A DNA stretch of 40,263 nt, taken from NCBI GenBank assembly GCA_947447955.1, contig CANFLS010000025.1:1-40263 (forward strand), read 5' to 3'. This DNA comes from Flavobacteriales bacterium. Lineage in GTDB: Bacteria; Bacteroidota; Bacteroidia; NS11-12g; UBA955. How positions within the stretch are numbered: position 1 is the first letter of the stretch; each line of letters begins with the position of its first letter. Positions 10,601-19,500 of this stretch are shown here, piece after piece. Both the position numbers and the translations under genes were made by a program. The notes under the pieces were generated by a model, which saw only the letters and a list, made by a program, of their open reading frames with translations, was not told the origin of the DNA and searched no databases.

Positions 10601-11094
10601 ACAGAAACCCACGAACTGGCTGCGCTAGTAATGTCGTTATTGTACCACAAACCGCCTGTAACTGCTCCAGCCCATACTTTCTTTACTTTGGTGTCATTAG
10701 GATCCCATGCAACTGCACGCGTTCTTCCACCTACGTTATTTGGCCCTCTTAATTGCCATTTCGAATTTGACGTTCCCGGCTGAAGCGCAATGGCATCATT
10801 CTGATTCAGTAATTTTTGAATCTCTGCTGTTAAAACTTCAGGAGTTGGTCTGCCCAACTTTGGATTCATCGTGGTTAAATATTCTTGTTCCCAATATTTA
10901 TCAGGAGTCGCATATTTCGCAATTTTCTCAGTTTTGAATTTTTCTTGTCCCTTTTGAAATTGTTTTGCCATGCGCTTTTGAATCCTAGCGTATTTGCGCG
11001 TGCTAATTTCATCGTTATTATTAATTTGAGAATGACCCAAATTACTTAAACAAGCGATTACGGCGAGTGCGATTGAATTATTGATGATTTTCAT
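7642..11094 (-). CDS. T9SS-secreted Asp-box (BNR/sortilin-like) propeller protein
   Basis: This 1150-residue protein is probably exported to the cell surface or medium. It has a Sec signal peptide (MKIINNSIALAVIACLSNLG, cleavage near GHSQ). At least six Asp-box motifs of the S-x-D/N-x-G-x-T/S-W/F type follow (STDGGATF, STNGGTSW, SDNGTTW, TRNQGTSW, SSNSGSSW, SINAGSTW), spread over about residues 210-740, which indicate a sialidase/sortilin-type beta-propeller. A PKD-like domain (GGRYFITLTVSNNSG) is near residues 815-905. The last 70 residues form a T9SS type A sorting domain (YPNPSKDFASF ... GEYLIMVRTDD ... KLLVN). No glycosidase catalytic residues are evident, so a binding or adhesion role is as likely as an enzyme. 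It starts 5 nt after the hmgA stop and has its own terminator downstream. Confidence 0.88.
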   Translation of the reverse strand: MKIINNSIALAVIACLSNLGHSQINNNDEISTRKYARIQKRMAKQFQKGQEKFKTEKIAKYATPDKYWEQEYLTTMNPKLGRPTPEVLTAEIQKLLNQNDAIALQPGTSNSKWQLRGPNNVGGRTRAVAWDPNDTKVKKVWAGAVTGGLWYNNDITSAASSWVSVSDVWANVTVSCIAFDPNDSKIMYVGTGEGWGSSSSTSRGQGIYKSTDGGATFNLISSTSTYYYVNDIAVRNESGTSVVYAAVDALYFQGQWNGTSSYGLKRSTNGGTSWTSALGNIPSKSYTYSVSDIEIAEDNRLWIGTRNSPYGSSTSDGGGGRVMYSDNGTTWTTNYSHTNNLGRVEIAVAPNDFNTVYALFESSGKADTLIKTRNQGTSWSSMKKPKDADNSIPGTDFTRGQAWYDLTLTVSPLDSNIVIVGGIDLFYSSNSGSSWSQISKWSNNPGLGSLTCSYVHADQHVAVFKPKSLGEIMFGCDGGVFYSANITNSPATKDITAQRNYGYFATQFYAGDLSQTAAKDLYLAGAQDNGTHQLVGTGVSNSNMVTGGDGSFCFISASNNQTQITGYVYNTYYFTTDNWASSDYLLNDGATGKFINPAIWDDNGSGLFSTKDALTLYRTKITGATAGTPSTITIKSSGSPGKASCFWINKDPLTLKSVLYIGTDIGTVWKTNDAWAATPTFTQMGTLVSGNSSSLFRHKTTDTMAATVSNYGINNVYISINAGSTWAAKDGDLPDVPVWSIVLNPSKIGEALVATELGVYGTDNIYASSPTWTPYNLGMSAVKTLQLKYRSSDQLLMAVTHGRGVYTSNAWSIKDPIAKFGISDTLPCSNQIVNLVDSSLNNPLNWKWSISPNTNVKFTTGDSASKSPKIKITKGGRYFITLTVSNNSGNDSRTKSLTVVDTIAMKMNAIADKTSICKDDTLKLTSTLGDTMMKNLKLKYAWYKNGIAGTSDTNTFMKVLPKQKDSVAYKISATSTYKCAFPKTVFSNVVNVKLMYRNIVIYCSNDTLFILNKPAGGQIDWYLNGVKIGTGTNNFIHATKKGGYRAIYKNGTCVSDSTNRLVLMSVGIKNNPLKYGSRIYPNPSKDFASFDSKVNGQLEVLNTLGQVLMKESIEANKSYRFNISNLVPGEYLIMVRTDDSYIQIDKLLVN

Positions 11095-11099
11095 ACGAT

Positions 11100-12257
11100 T
11101 TATTCAACCCAAGATTTATAATAGGAAGGATCTTCAACAGCCATTGCTTCTTCGGTAATCATCAATGGATAAAAAGGATCTATCATTACTGCGAGTTCTT
11201 GGGTTTCTTTTTTGCCAATACTTTTTTCAACAGTTCCAGGATGTGGACCATGAGGAATTCCTTTCGGATGAAGTGTAATCATACCTCTTTCTACATGTTT
11301 TCTGCTCATAAAGTCGCCATCTACATAGTATAGAATTTCGTCACTATCTACATTGCTATGGTTATAAGGAGCGGGAATTGAAAGTGGATGATAATCATAA
11401 AGCCTTGGAACAAAACTACAAATCACGAAGTTGCGTCCCTCAAAAGTCTGATGAATTGGAGGTGGCTGATGTAATCTCCCTGTAATAGGCTCAAAATCAT
11501 GAATACTAAAGCCGAATGGATAAGCATATCCATCCCAACCAATCGCATCGAATGGATGTGACGCGTAAGTATAGGGATAAATCATGTTTTGTTTTTTAAT
11601 CAATACTTGAAAGTCGCCCAACTCGTCATGCGTTTGCAAATTTTGTGGCACTTTGATATCTCTTTCGCAATATGGGGAATGTTCAAGTAGTTGACCAAAA
11701 GAGTTTTGGTATCTTTTGGGGGGATAAATTGGCGTTGGTGATTCTGTAATCATCAAACGATTTTGAGTAGTATCAAATTCAAATTGATAAATTGTACCTC
11801 TAGGAATTACTAGATAATCGCCATATTCAAATGGAATTTCTCCAAAAATAGTTTTCAGCTTTCCAGTTCCCTCATGAATGAAAATAACTTCATCGTTGTC
11901 GCTATTTTTAAAGAAATAATCAGAATTGCCTTTTGTTGGCGCAGCAACGGAGATTGTTAGATCACTATTTGTTAATAAAGCTTTTCTGCTTTTCAAATAA
12001 TCATCTTCTGGCTTGGTGTTAAACGTAACAAAACTCCTACTCTGCATGTTTTGTTTCAGCGCAATTTTAGGTTCAACACTGTAAGGAGTACCAATTTCTT
12101 TCACCAATGTTGGTGGATGACAATGGTAAACCAATGAATATAAGCTATTAAACCCTTCAGTACTTATTAGTTCTTCTGAATACAATTGTCCATCAGGTTT
12201 TCTAAATTGCGTGTGTCGTTTTGGAGGGATATTCCCAAGTTTGTAATAAAATGCCAT
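11100..12257 (-). CDS. hmgA: homogentisate 1,2-dioxygenase
   Basis: The enzyme opens the aromatic ring of homogentisate with O2 to give maleylacetoacetate, in cytosolic tyrosine/phenylalanine breakdown. I use the ATG at 12257 (385 aa, MAFYYKLGNIPPKRHTQFRK) because family members begin in this way; an upstream in-frame ATG at 12311 adds 18 unrelated residues. It has the paired cupin fold. Likely Fe(II) ligands are His300, Glu307 (HSNVDSDE) and His336 (IPHGP), matching the His-Glu-His set of the human enzyme, although Glu is one residue further from the first His than in human. Other family marks are YHCHPPTLVKEIG and the HPFDAIGWDGYAYPFGFSIH stretch. It is shorter than the human protein (445 aa). 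None of the other pathway genes lie beside it; the next gene in the operon is a secreted propeller protein. Confidence 0.88.
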   Translation of the reverse strand: MAFYYKLGNIPPKRHTQFRKPDGQLYSEELISTEGFNSLYSLVYHCHPPTLVKEIGTPYSVEPKIALKQNMQSRSFVTFNTKPEDDYLKSRKALLTNSDLTISVAAPTKGNSDYFFKNSDNDEVIFIHEGTGKLKTIFGEIPFEYGDYLVIPRGTIYQFEFDTTQNRLMITESPTPIYPPKRYQNSFGQLLEHSPYCERDIKVPQNLQTHDELGDFQVLIKKQNMIYPYTYASHPFDAIGWDGYAYPFGFSIHDFEPITGRLHQPPPIHQTFEGRNFVICSFVPRLYDYHPLSIPAPYNHSNVDSDEILYYVDGDFMSRKHVERGMITLHPKGIPHGPHPGTVEKSIGKKETQELAVMIDPFYPLMITEEAMAVEDPSYYKSWVE

Positions 12258-12378
12258 ACAGTATGTTATCGAATTACGAATATAATTATTGTCTTTCAAT
12301 AAATGAACCAAAAGCGAAAAGTCTTGGTTAAAATGTATAAATTCAACGAAAATAAAGTAATTTCAAATTTTAATTAAG

Positions 12379-12386
12379 TATATTTG
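12379..12386 (+). promoter_or_regulatory. Bacteroidota -7 promoter element for the six-gene cassette
   Basis: TATATTTG matches the TAnnTTTG -7 consensus exactly and ends 17 nt before the first ATG of the cassette. I see no clear TTTG at the usual -33 distance. It is the only good promoter match before the cassette, whose genes are spaced by 6 nt or less. Confidence 0.6.
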
Positions 12387-12403
12387 ATATTATTGATTGC
12401 AAA

Positions 12404-13321
12404 ATGAAATCCATAAAATTGACTTTTCGATTTTTATTCATCACCTTTCTCTTTGTTGCATGTACCAAGGAAGAAAATATAATTCGCAATAATAATAATA
12501 CTCCAAAGTATTCGGAAGTATCTACTTTAATGGTAGAGAATTATATCAATCGCTTGTTTATTGATATTTTAGGTCGCGAAGCAACAGAAAAAGAACGTTC
12601 TGATTTTGTTCTGAAGCTGAGAAAGGCCAAATTAAGCCCTAGTTCAAGAGATTCACTCGTAAAAATGTTACAGTTTGATACAGTGTATAGACTTGGGGAT
12701 TCTAGTTATCGAAAAGCTTATACATCAAGAATTTACAATATATGTAAATCTAGATTTCTGGAAGGGGCTGCAGATATGGACATAGCACAGCAATCATCTA
12801 ATTTGGGATTTGGAATTTATTTAAGTCAATTGGATGGAGATTCGGTTGCAATGTATACCTATATCAACCTAAAAAAGTACTATGACCGCATTTTAAAGAG
12901 CAATTATTGGTTAAGTCGAAAAATTATCACATACAACCAACTTTGCGAGTATATGTTGAATAATGGAATATATGACTTGATTAACATGGGATCATTTAAT
13001 TTTGTAAATGCAACTTATGATAATATTTTCGGCAGGAAGCCAAGTAAAGACGAATTTAATCGCGCTTATCAGATTATAGAAAAAAACAATCCTCAATTTA
13101 TTTTCAATCGCATAATATCTAACAAAAATGAGTATTGCGAAGGGATAACTTCCAATAATGGTTTCTACGAATCTGAAATTAGATGGTGGTACTTCCAATT
13201 TGTAAGAAAAGAAATTAATTCCACCGATTTATACCCTGTTTTGACACAATACTTAACCGATCATAGCCTTGAAAACATGCAACGCAGCATTTTAATAACC
13301 GATGATTATGCACAATTTTAA
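12404..13321 (+). CDS. lipoprotein with DUF1549/DUF4214-like helical repeats
   Basis: This 305-residue protein opens the cassette. Its signal peptide ends in lipobox FVAC with Cys20, so it should be lipid-anchored in the envelope. Two copies of a helical motif are visible. Residues 47-60 read YINRLFIDILGREA, followed by TEKER, and residues 202-215 read NATYDNIFGRKPSK, followed by DEF. The first copy looks like the opening of DUF1549 domains (xRRxYLDLLGxxPTxxE) and also like DUF4214. The second copy, through KNNP and NEYC, closely matches the end of the next gene. No catalytic residues are evident. The function is unknown; association with the DUF1501 protein is inferred from the operon. Confidence 0.75.
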   Translation: MKSIKLTFRFLFITFLFVACTKEENIIRNNNNTPKYSEVSTLMVENYINRLFIDILGREATEKERSDFVLKLRKAKLSPSSRDSLVKMLQFDTVYRLGDSSYRKAYTSRIYNICKSRFLEGAADMDIAQQSSNLGFGIYLSQLDGDSVAMYTYINLKKYYDRILKSNYWLSRKIITYNQLCEYMLNNGIYDLINMGSFNFVNATYDNIFGRKPSKDEFNRAYQIIEKNNPQFIFNRIISNKNEYCEGITSNNGFYESEIRWWYFQFVRKEINSTDLYPVLTQYLTDHSLENMQRSILITDDYAQF

Positions 13322-13811
13322 ATATAAACACTTTATTAAAATAATCTTATTCAATATATTGATTATGAGCATATATTGCACCAAAGAAATCCATGTGCAA
13401 TACCAAGTGAATGCTGCAAATATTTATGAATCAAAAGCACAAAAATTCAAAAACAAAAATGAAGCTGAGTATATTTCAATTTTATATACAAGTCTTTATC
13501 AAAAAGCGATTGATCCCATGGAATTATTTCAAGCTCAAAGTGTTTTATACAGTATAGGCGACCAAAATGTTGCCAAGGAGATGTTACTGAGTGGATACTT
13601 TAACAATCCCAAAATCATCATTCCCAGCAATGCAGACATGAGGAAGGATATACCTGCTTTTATTACCGAAACCTATAAACGATTCTATTTACGATACCCT
13701 TCAGAAGCGGAAAAAGTTTATTTTACAAATTATATTAAAAACAACCCAGAAGTCACTGTTGAGCTTATTTACACAGCATTTTCAACCAGCGATGAATATT
13801 CATTTTATTAA
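13302..13811 (+). CDS. small probable lipoprotein sharing the cassette repeat
   Basis: The protein has 169 residues from the ATG at 13302, or 167 from the ATG at 13308; both overlap the end of the previous gene (20 or 14 nt), which suggests translational coupling. The N-terminus is a hydrophobic signal ending SIYC at Cys26, a weak lipobox because Tyr at -1 is unusual. Residues 120-137 (FITETYKRFYLRYPSEAE), then KNNPE and DEYS, line up with FVNATYDNIFGRKPSKDE, KNNPQ and NEYC in the preceding protein, so the two share a repeat and probably arose by duplication or by splitting of a larger protein. I do not recognise a function. The next gene follows after 6 nt. Confidence 0.7.
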   Translation: MIMHNFKYKHFIKIILFNILIMSIYCTKEIHVQYQVNAANIYESKAQKFKNKNEAEYISILYTSLYQKAIDPMELFQAQSVLYSIGDQNVAKEMLLSGYFNNPKIIIPSNADMRKDIPAFITETYKRFYLRYPSEAEKVYFTNYIKNNPEVTVELIYTAFSTSDEYSFY

Positions 13812-13817
13812 AAAGAC

Positions 13818-15158
13818 ATGAGAAGAAAAGAATTTATAAAAAGATCTACCCTTACAGTTGGTGCCGGTATTGTTGCTCCGTATATATTGCCTTCAGGTAG
13901 ATTATTTGCAAAATCAGGAATAGAAAAAGCAGAACATGTAGTCATGGTTATGTTTGCAGGAGGAGTTCGACAACAAGAGAGTATTTTAGGTAGGTATTTA
14001 GAAGATAGTCAAGGAGTTTCAGGTGTAGCAGGAAACATTATGCCCAATTTATTTAATGGCAACGCTCCTACCAAAAAAATAGTTTATGGTCAAGATATTC
14101 CAGGTCAAACAAGAGGGTCAGATCCAATTCCAAGATTACTTACCGACGCTTTAGCAAATAAAGGAATGACATTTAATGAGGTTCGTGCGCAAAGTGCAGG
14201 TCATTATGTTGGATTAAACACATTGCTAACAGGAAGTGTCAGTACAGCTCAAGGTTTGAAAACTAGGCCATTGTCTCCCACTATTTTTGAATACTTAAGA
14301 AAACACAGAGGCTTCAAAGCTACTGATTGTTGGTTCGTAGGAAATGGAATAGGAAACAGCACTCCCCTTCTAAACGCAAGTACAAATGAGAGCTATGGCC
14401 TAAATTTTGGTGCAAATATGTTTATCCCTCCCATTGCTTTTGGAAGCTATGGTCAAAATACACTATCAAACTCTAAAGCCTATTCTAATAATGAATTAAA
14501 GCCAATGTATGAGATGAAAAATTTCTTAAACAACAGCTTTGCTTTGGAGAATTCTCGACAAACCACCATTAAAAACACGGATGATGAGAGAACGCATATA
14601 AAAGAATTCATGCGTGCAACTTATACCAAACAAAGTTTAGGTCAAATTGCAATGCCTCCAGCCGCAAGTTCAAATGATGCATTTAATGTTGCCTATTCAG
14701 CTGAAATATTAAAGGAATTCAAACCCAAAATGCTTGCTGTAAACATTTCTGAGGTTGATGGTTGTCATTCAAACTTTACGGGATATTTAAGAAGCTTACA
14801 CAGGGCTGATCATATAACAGGATGGTTGTATGATTATATTCAAAACAATATACCTGAAATGAAAGACAATACTGTGTTTATTGTTGCTCCAGAATGTGGC
14901 CGAAATTTGAATCCGAATCCCATTCTTGATGAAAACGATTGGATGGCGTTCGATCATTCAGATGCCAATTCATTGAGAGTATGGAGTTTAATGGTCGGCA
15001 AAAATGTGCCCAAGATTTCCGTTGGGTCTGAAGGAAATCCAATTGGAAGGTTAACCGATTTGGTTCCAACCATTGCCGATATATTTGGTGTTTATGACGA
15101 TGTAATGAATTCTGGCTTTATTGACCCAATGGCTATGAGTCAATTTTTAAGGGTGTGA
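13818..15158 (+). CDS. DUF1501 (alkaline phosphatase/sulfatase-fold) exported protein
   Basis: This 446-residue protein starts with MRRKEFIKRSTLTVGAGIVA, a twin-arginine-like leader typical of DUF1501 members. The first core strand AEHVVMVMFAGGVRQQES corresponds to the metal-site strand of the phosphatase/sulfatase superfamily, although the usual Asp after GG is not obvious here. NISEVDGCHSNF, FIVAPECGRN, MAFDHSDANS and DLVPTIADIFGV are the further blocks expected in the C-terminal half. The substrate is unknown. DUF1501 genes usually travel with DUF1800 or DUF1549/DUF1553 genes; here the partners are the two repeat lipoproteins upstream and the CX4CH lipoprotein downstream, whose GTG start overlaps this stop by 4 nt. 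Confidence 0.85.
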   Translation: MRRKEFIKRSTLTVGAGIVAPYILPSGRLFAKSGIEKAEHVVMVMFAGGVRQQESILGRYLEDSQGVSGVAGNIMPNLFNGNAPTKKIVYGQDIPGQTRGSDPIPRLLTDALANKGMTFNEVRAQSAGHYVGLNTLLTGSVSTAQGLKTRPLSPTIFEYLRKHRGFKATDCWFVGNGIGNSTPLLNASTNESYGLNFGANMFIPPIAFGSYGQNTLSNSKAYSNNELKPMYEMKNFLNNSFALENSRQTTIKNTDDERTHIKEFMRATYTKQSLGQIAMPPAASSNDAFNVAYSAEILKEFKPKMLAVNISEVDGCHSNFTGYLRSLHRADHITGWLYDYIQNNIPEMKDNTVFIVAPECGRNLNPNPILDENDWMAFDHSDANSLRVWSLMVGKNVPKISVGSEGNPIGRLTDLVPTIADIFGVYDDVMNSGFIDPMAMSQFLRV

Positions 15159-16084
15159 CAAAAGTAAAACTCATATCGATTTTTGTAATTTGTATTTATT
15201 TAGGATCTTGTTCTAAAGAACCCTTGCCTATAAATCAATTTGATACCAATCAACAAGATACTAATAAATTGGATACCAATCATTATGATCCGTATTCAAT
15301 ATTCTCTATTCATAAAGATATCTTAAAGCCCACATGTGCCAACTCCGGTTGCCATGATGGTAATTTTGAACCAGATTTCAGAACAGTTGAAAGTAGTTAT
15401 TTTGGATTGGTAAATGTAACGCCAATTAAATCAAATGCTTCTGGAGGATTTCCCTACAGGGTTTTGCCCGGCGATGCGTCAAAAAGTATGTTATTGCAAA
15501 GAATGACAATTGATTTAAACGGAAATTCTGGTATTATGCCCCTTGTGCTCGAACCCAAATCCACATACAATCAGCATAAATCCGAATATTTACAAAGAAT
15601 AGCAAAGTGGATTAACGATGGGGCGAAGGATTTGGCTGGAAATCTACCTACTACCCCAAACTTCCCTCCAAACATTCAAGGAGTTGTTTTTGCTCAGGGA
15701 AATAATGTATTGTTAAGGCCTGGAATATATGAAGCAGCCAATGCCACTGCAGGGGTAAATACGAATGTATATTTTTCATTATCAGATGATAAGCTGGATC
15801 AAAGTCAATTAAAAAATTGCACTATCAATGTGAGCGCAAACCCAGATTCTTTTAATGTGGCAAATGAAAAACCACTAATTGCTGGACCAGAAAAAATCAT
15901 GAATGATTTAAATGGGAAACCAGTAAAATATTGGTTTAACTACGAACTGCAAACAAGTGCAACTATTTCTTTAGATGTTTTATGGATTCGCATCACCGTA
16001 ACTGATGATGTTCAGACTGTCCAATTGCCGAATAAAAACTCTATGTTTCCAATAAAAAAATACTTTGCTTTAAAGTTTAAATAA
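15155..16084 (+). CDS. lipoprotein with a CX4CH haem-like motif
   Basis: The protein has 309 residues. The GTG start at 15155 overlaps the previous stop (GTGA) and gives a signal ending in LGSC at Cys19. A short linker has three tandem five-residue units beginning DTN (residues 30-44). Next comes TCANSGCHDG with Cys61, Cys66 and His67. This CX4CH followed by DG resembles the haem-binding (PSCyt-like) domains of Planctomycetes and Bacteroidota rather than classical CXXCH cytochromes. Supporting marks are GDASKSMLLQRM and IAKWINDGAKD, the usual end of such cytochrome-like domains. The C-terminal half is beta-rich and unassigned. A redox or haem role is plausible but not proven. The stop and the next start share one base (TAATG). 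Confidence 0.75.
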   Translation: MTKVKLISIFVICIYLGSCSKEPLPINQFDTNQQDTNKLDTNHYDPYSIFSIHKDILKPTCANSGCHDGNFEPDFRTVESSYFGLVNVTPIKSNASGGFPYRVLPGDASKSMLLQRMTIDLNGNSGIMPLVLEPKSTYNQHKSEYLQRIAKWINDGAKDLAGNLPTTPNFPPNIQGVVFAQGNNVLLRPGIYEAANATAGVNTNVYFSLSDDKLDQSQLKNCTINVSANPDSFNVANEKPLIAGPEKIMNDLNGKPVKYWFNYELQTSATISLDVLWIRITVTDDVQTVQLPNKNSMFPIKKYFALKFK

Positions 16085-16539
16085 TGACATATAAAGTATA
16101 CAATATATTATATATAGCAATATTTATGGCTTTGGTGTTTCCTAGCTGTAAGGAAGAAGTAGTTTCTAATGGTAATCCTGTTCCAAATATTCAATTTATA
16201 TCTATTTCAAACTCCAAATTGAAGCAATTTACGGATAGTTTGGTGGTTACTTTGAAGTATAAAGATGGCGATGGTGACTTAGGTGATATATCAGCAGATA
16301 CCCTATCGATTTATGTAAGAGATTCCAGGCTTACAAATCCTGATTATTATCACTTATTTCCTTTATCCCCAATTAACAATAAACTAAGCATTGATGGTGT
16401 ATTAAATATCAAGATTAAAAATATTTTTCTACTATCAACAAGTCCCTCAGAAACAACCAAATTTGAAATTAAGCTCAGAGACCGAGCAAAAAACTGGAGC
16501 AATACTATTTTTACTCCAAGTATTGAAATTATTCCGTAA
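16084..16539 (+). CDS. small lipoprotein of the cassette
   Basis: This 151-residue protein has a signal peptide and lipobox FPSC at about Cys22. The mature part is mostly beta-strand and contains YKDGDGDLGD, an acidic motif common in Bacteroidota surface lipoproteins and possibly calcium-binding. No enzyme motif is seen. It overlaps the upstream gene by one base (TAATG) and is followed after 6 nt by the TTG start of the long CUB protein, so all are probably made from one mRNA. Confidence 0.7.
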   Translation: MTYKVYNILYIAIFMALVFPSCKEEVVSNGNPVPNIQFISISNSKLKQFTDSLVVTLKYKDGDGDLGDISADTLSIYVRDSRLTNPDYYHLFPLSPINNKLSIDGVLNIKIKNIFLLSTSPSETTKFEIKLRDRAKNWSNTIFTPSIEIIP

Positions 16540-16545
16540 ATACCG

Positions 16546-19500
16546 TTGAAATTCTTTAGGTACATAGCGCTTCTATTTTATTCAATATTTTGTATAGATG
16601 AATACGCTCAAACTATTCAAAATCAACAAAATGGAATTTTTAGAGTATGCAAAGGAAAAGTTAGAGATTCAGAAAAGGGAAAAACTACTGGATATTATGA
16701 TCACAATGAAAAGATAATCATGATATTAGCCTTGCCTGGCGCGAAAAACATTACGCTTTCATTTAAAAGTTTTTGCACAGAAAAAGACAATGATGTTCTT
16801 AAAATATATGATGGAAAAGATACTAGCGCCAGCTTAATCGGATCTTATTCAGGCAGCGTCAGTCCTGGAAATATAACTAGTAGCGACAGTTTTATAACTT
16901 TATATTTTGTTTCAGACAAAAGCGTATCTTGCACAGGATGGGAAGCAGATGTAATCAACAACATCAAAATCCCTGCTTCTGCCAAGATAAGTTTATCCGC
17001 ATCGCCTATCTGCTATGATTCAACATTGGGTATAATGTTAGATTTTGCCATTCCTTGTGATTCAATAAATATCAACAATACCAAAATCAATGGAAATTCG
17101 TTGAAATATATTGTTCCTTTAAACTGCACGAACAACAAAGCCAGCAAGTTTAAAATTGGGTTAAAAACGCAATTAAATACAAATGGAACTTACACTATTG
17201 CTCATAAACACGGATATCGTGATTATTGCGACAGTGTTTACCAATTATCGAGTAGCCAAACATTCACAATTTCCAATTGCCCAATTTTTGTAGATATAAA
17301 AAGCAACAAGGACACCATTTGTTTGGGTGAGTGTATTTCGATATCTACAAATATTAGTGGCGGAAACGCAACCAAATACACCTTTAATTGGACTCCCAAA
17401 ACCTTGTCAGGCAAAGGCCCAATTAATATTTGCCCTTCGGTGAATACAAAATATAAACTTTCTGTTTCTGATGGCAATGCTATTCCAGGATCCGATTCTT
17501 TACAAATTACAGTATTGCAACCACCGGTTGCACCCAATGACACACAAGTCTGTTACCTCTCAGCAAATTTTTTCTTAAAAGGATTTCCCACTGGTGGTAA
17601 ATGGTTTGGATCTGGAATTATCAATTCAATTACAGGAGAATTTAAGCCATATGGCCAATGGGGCGATGTGAAAGTTTGGTATAAAATCGGTGGGTGCTCA
17701 GATACAATGATTATCAATGTGACTTATCCTTACAATTACGACAATGTATTTTGCCCGAGCAAAACTGCTTCTCCAGTAGTTTGGTACGGTCCAATTGGAG
17801 GGACATGGTCAGGTTTGAAAATCACCAAAACTGGAATGTTTACGCCTGACAGCGCTGGAAAATATCTACTTACTTATACTTGGAAAGGCTGCACATCTCA
17901 GAAAAATGTAGTCGTACAAAATGTTTCTGTACCCCATTTTGACACAACTTGCGAATCGAGAACTTTAGACACCTTAGAATTTAAACCTTATGGAATATAT
18001 CCTTACTATTTTCCCGGACTCACTAATGGATATTATGGTTGGTACAATCCTAGCTTAATGGGAGGCCCTGGCAATAGAAATATTATTTTTACAGCACTTG
18101 GAGGTTGCACCGATACAACTAAACTTACTGTATTGCCATGTTATGCTGGAAAGGATGATACAATTTGCCCAAATATTATCAATCATAATTTGTTAAATAT
18201 AAGATACTTGAACACATTTAGTTGGTCTGGAAAAGGTATCAAAAATATCAAAATCAGCATTTACGATGCAAGTTGGGCAAATGGCAAAAACGAGATTGAT
18301 ACATTGGTGTTTAAGTCAGGCAAATGCATTGATTATAAAATAATTAAAATCATAGGAACTACAATTAATTATTCTGATACAATGGACGTTTGTAAAGATG
18401 CCGATACATTTATATTGTCGAATAAAATTCAAACTAATGTCCCAAATGGCTTGTGGTCAGGAGTTGGCGTAATAAATGGAACCAAATTTTCTCCTAAAAA
18501 CTTAGCTTCAGGCAATTATAATATTACTTATTCCAAAAATGGGTGCTCCGACAATATCATTTTGCGTATACTTCCTAAACCCATTGTGCCAAACGACACA
18601 AGTATTTGCATACAATCTAATCCAATAGCGCTAATTCCACTAATAAAAGGTTCTTTGTTTTGGGGAACAGGTATGCAATATGGTATAAAACAAGAATTCA
18701 ACCCTTCCCTTTCAAAATCAGGAGTATTTAAAATCAATTACTTAACCCCTATTGGTTGCACTAATTATTTCAATATCACAGTCGATACTCTGCCAATTAT
18801 TACCTATAATTACCCTACTAAAACTTTTTGTTTCAAAGACTCTTCTATTTCATTATCAATGAATCCATTGGGTGGAAAATATGAAATTAATGGAAATTTA
18901 AACAATTTGTTTAACCCTGGAATGCTGAATTTTGGCAAAAACAAACTAATTTACCATGTAAACAGTAAAAGTTGTACTGCCAAAGACTCTTTCGATATTG
19001 TTATTTTAGACAGTATGCATATATTATTATCGCCAAATAGCGATAGTTTATGTAAGGGTGAAATGGCAATTTTGCAGGCAAAAGCCACTGGAGGCGTCGG
19101 AAATTACACTTTTTGGTGGTCAAATGGTCAAAATGGGTACAAAACTATCGTTTCTCCAAAGATCAATAGCGTTTATACTTGTTATGCAAGTGATGGGTGT
19201 AGTAATATTGCAAAACAATATGTTAATATATTGGTCCATCCAGTTGTTTGGAGTAAAGCATCGGTAAACTCCTCTGTATGTTACGGACAAAATGGATATG
19301 CCTATTTAACAAGTGGAAATGGCAATCCATTGAAGAAAACCTGGAACTACCCTGGAAGGATATCAAAAGATACTTTCTTCGCTCCAAGTGGCAATTCTTA
19401 TAAGGTTTTTTTAATTGATAGCATTACCAAGTGTTTTTCGGATACCACCATTTACCTTCCGGGATTTGCTGCTATCAAAGCACAATTCACTATACAACAA

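Noticed and set aside
15242-15286. Tandem DTN repeats as a phase-variation or CRISPR-like repeat
   Set aside because: There are only three degenerate 15-base units in frame in a lipoprotein linker; the DNA copies differ, and there is no spacer structure.
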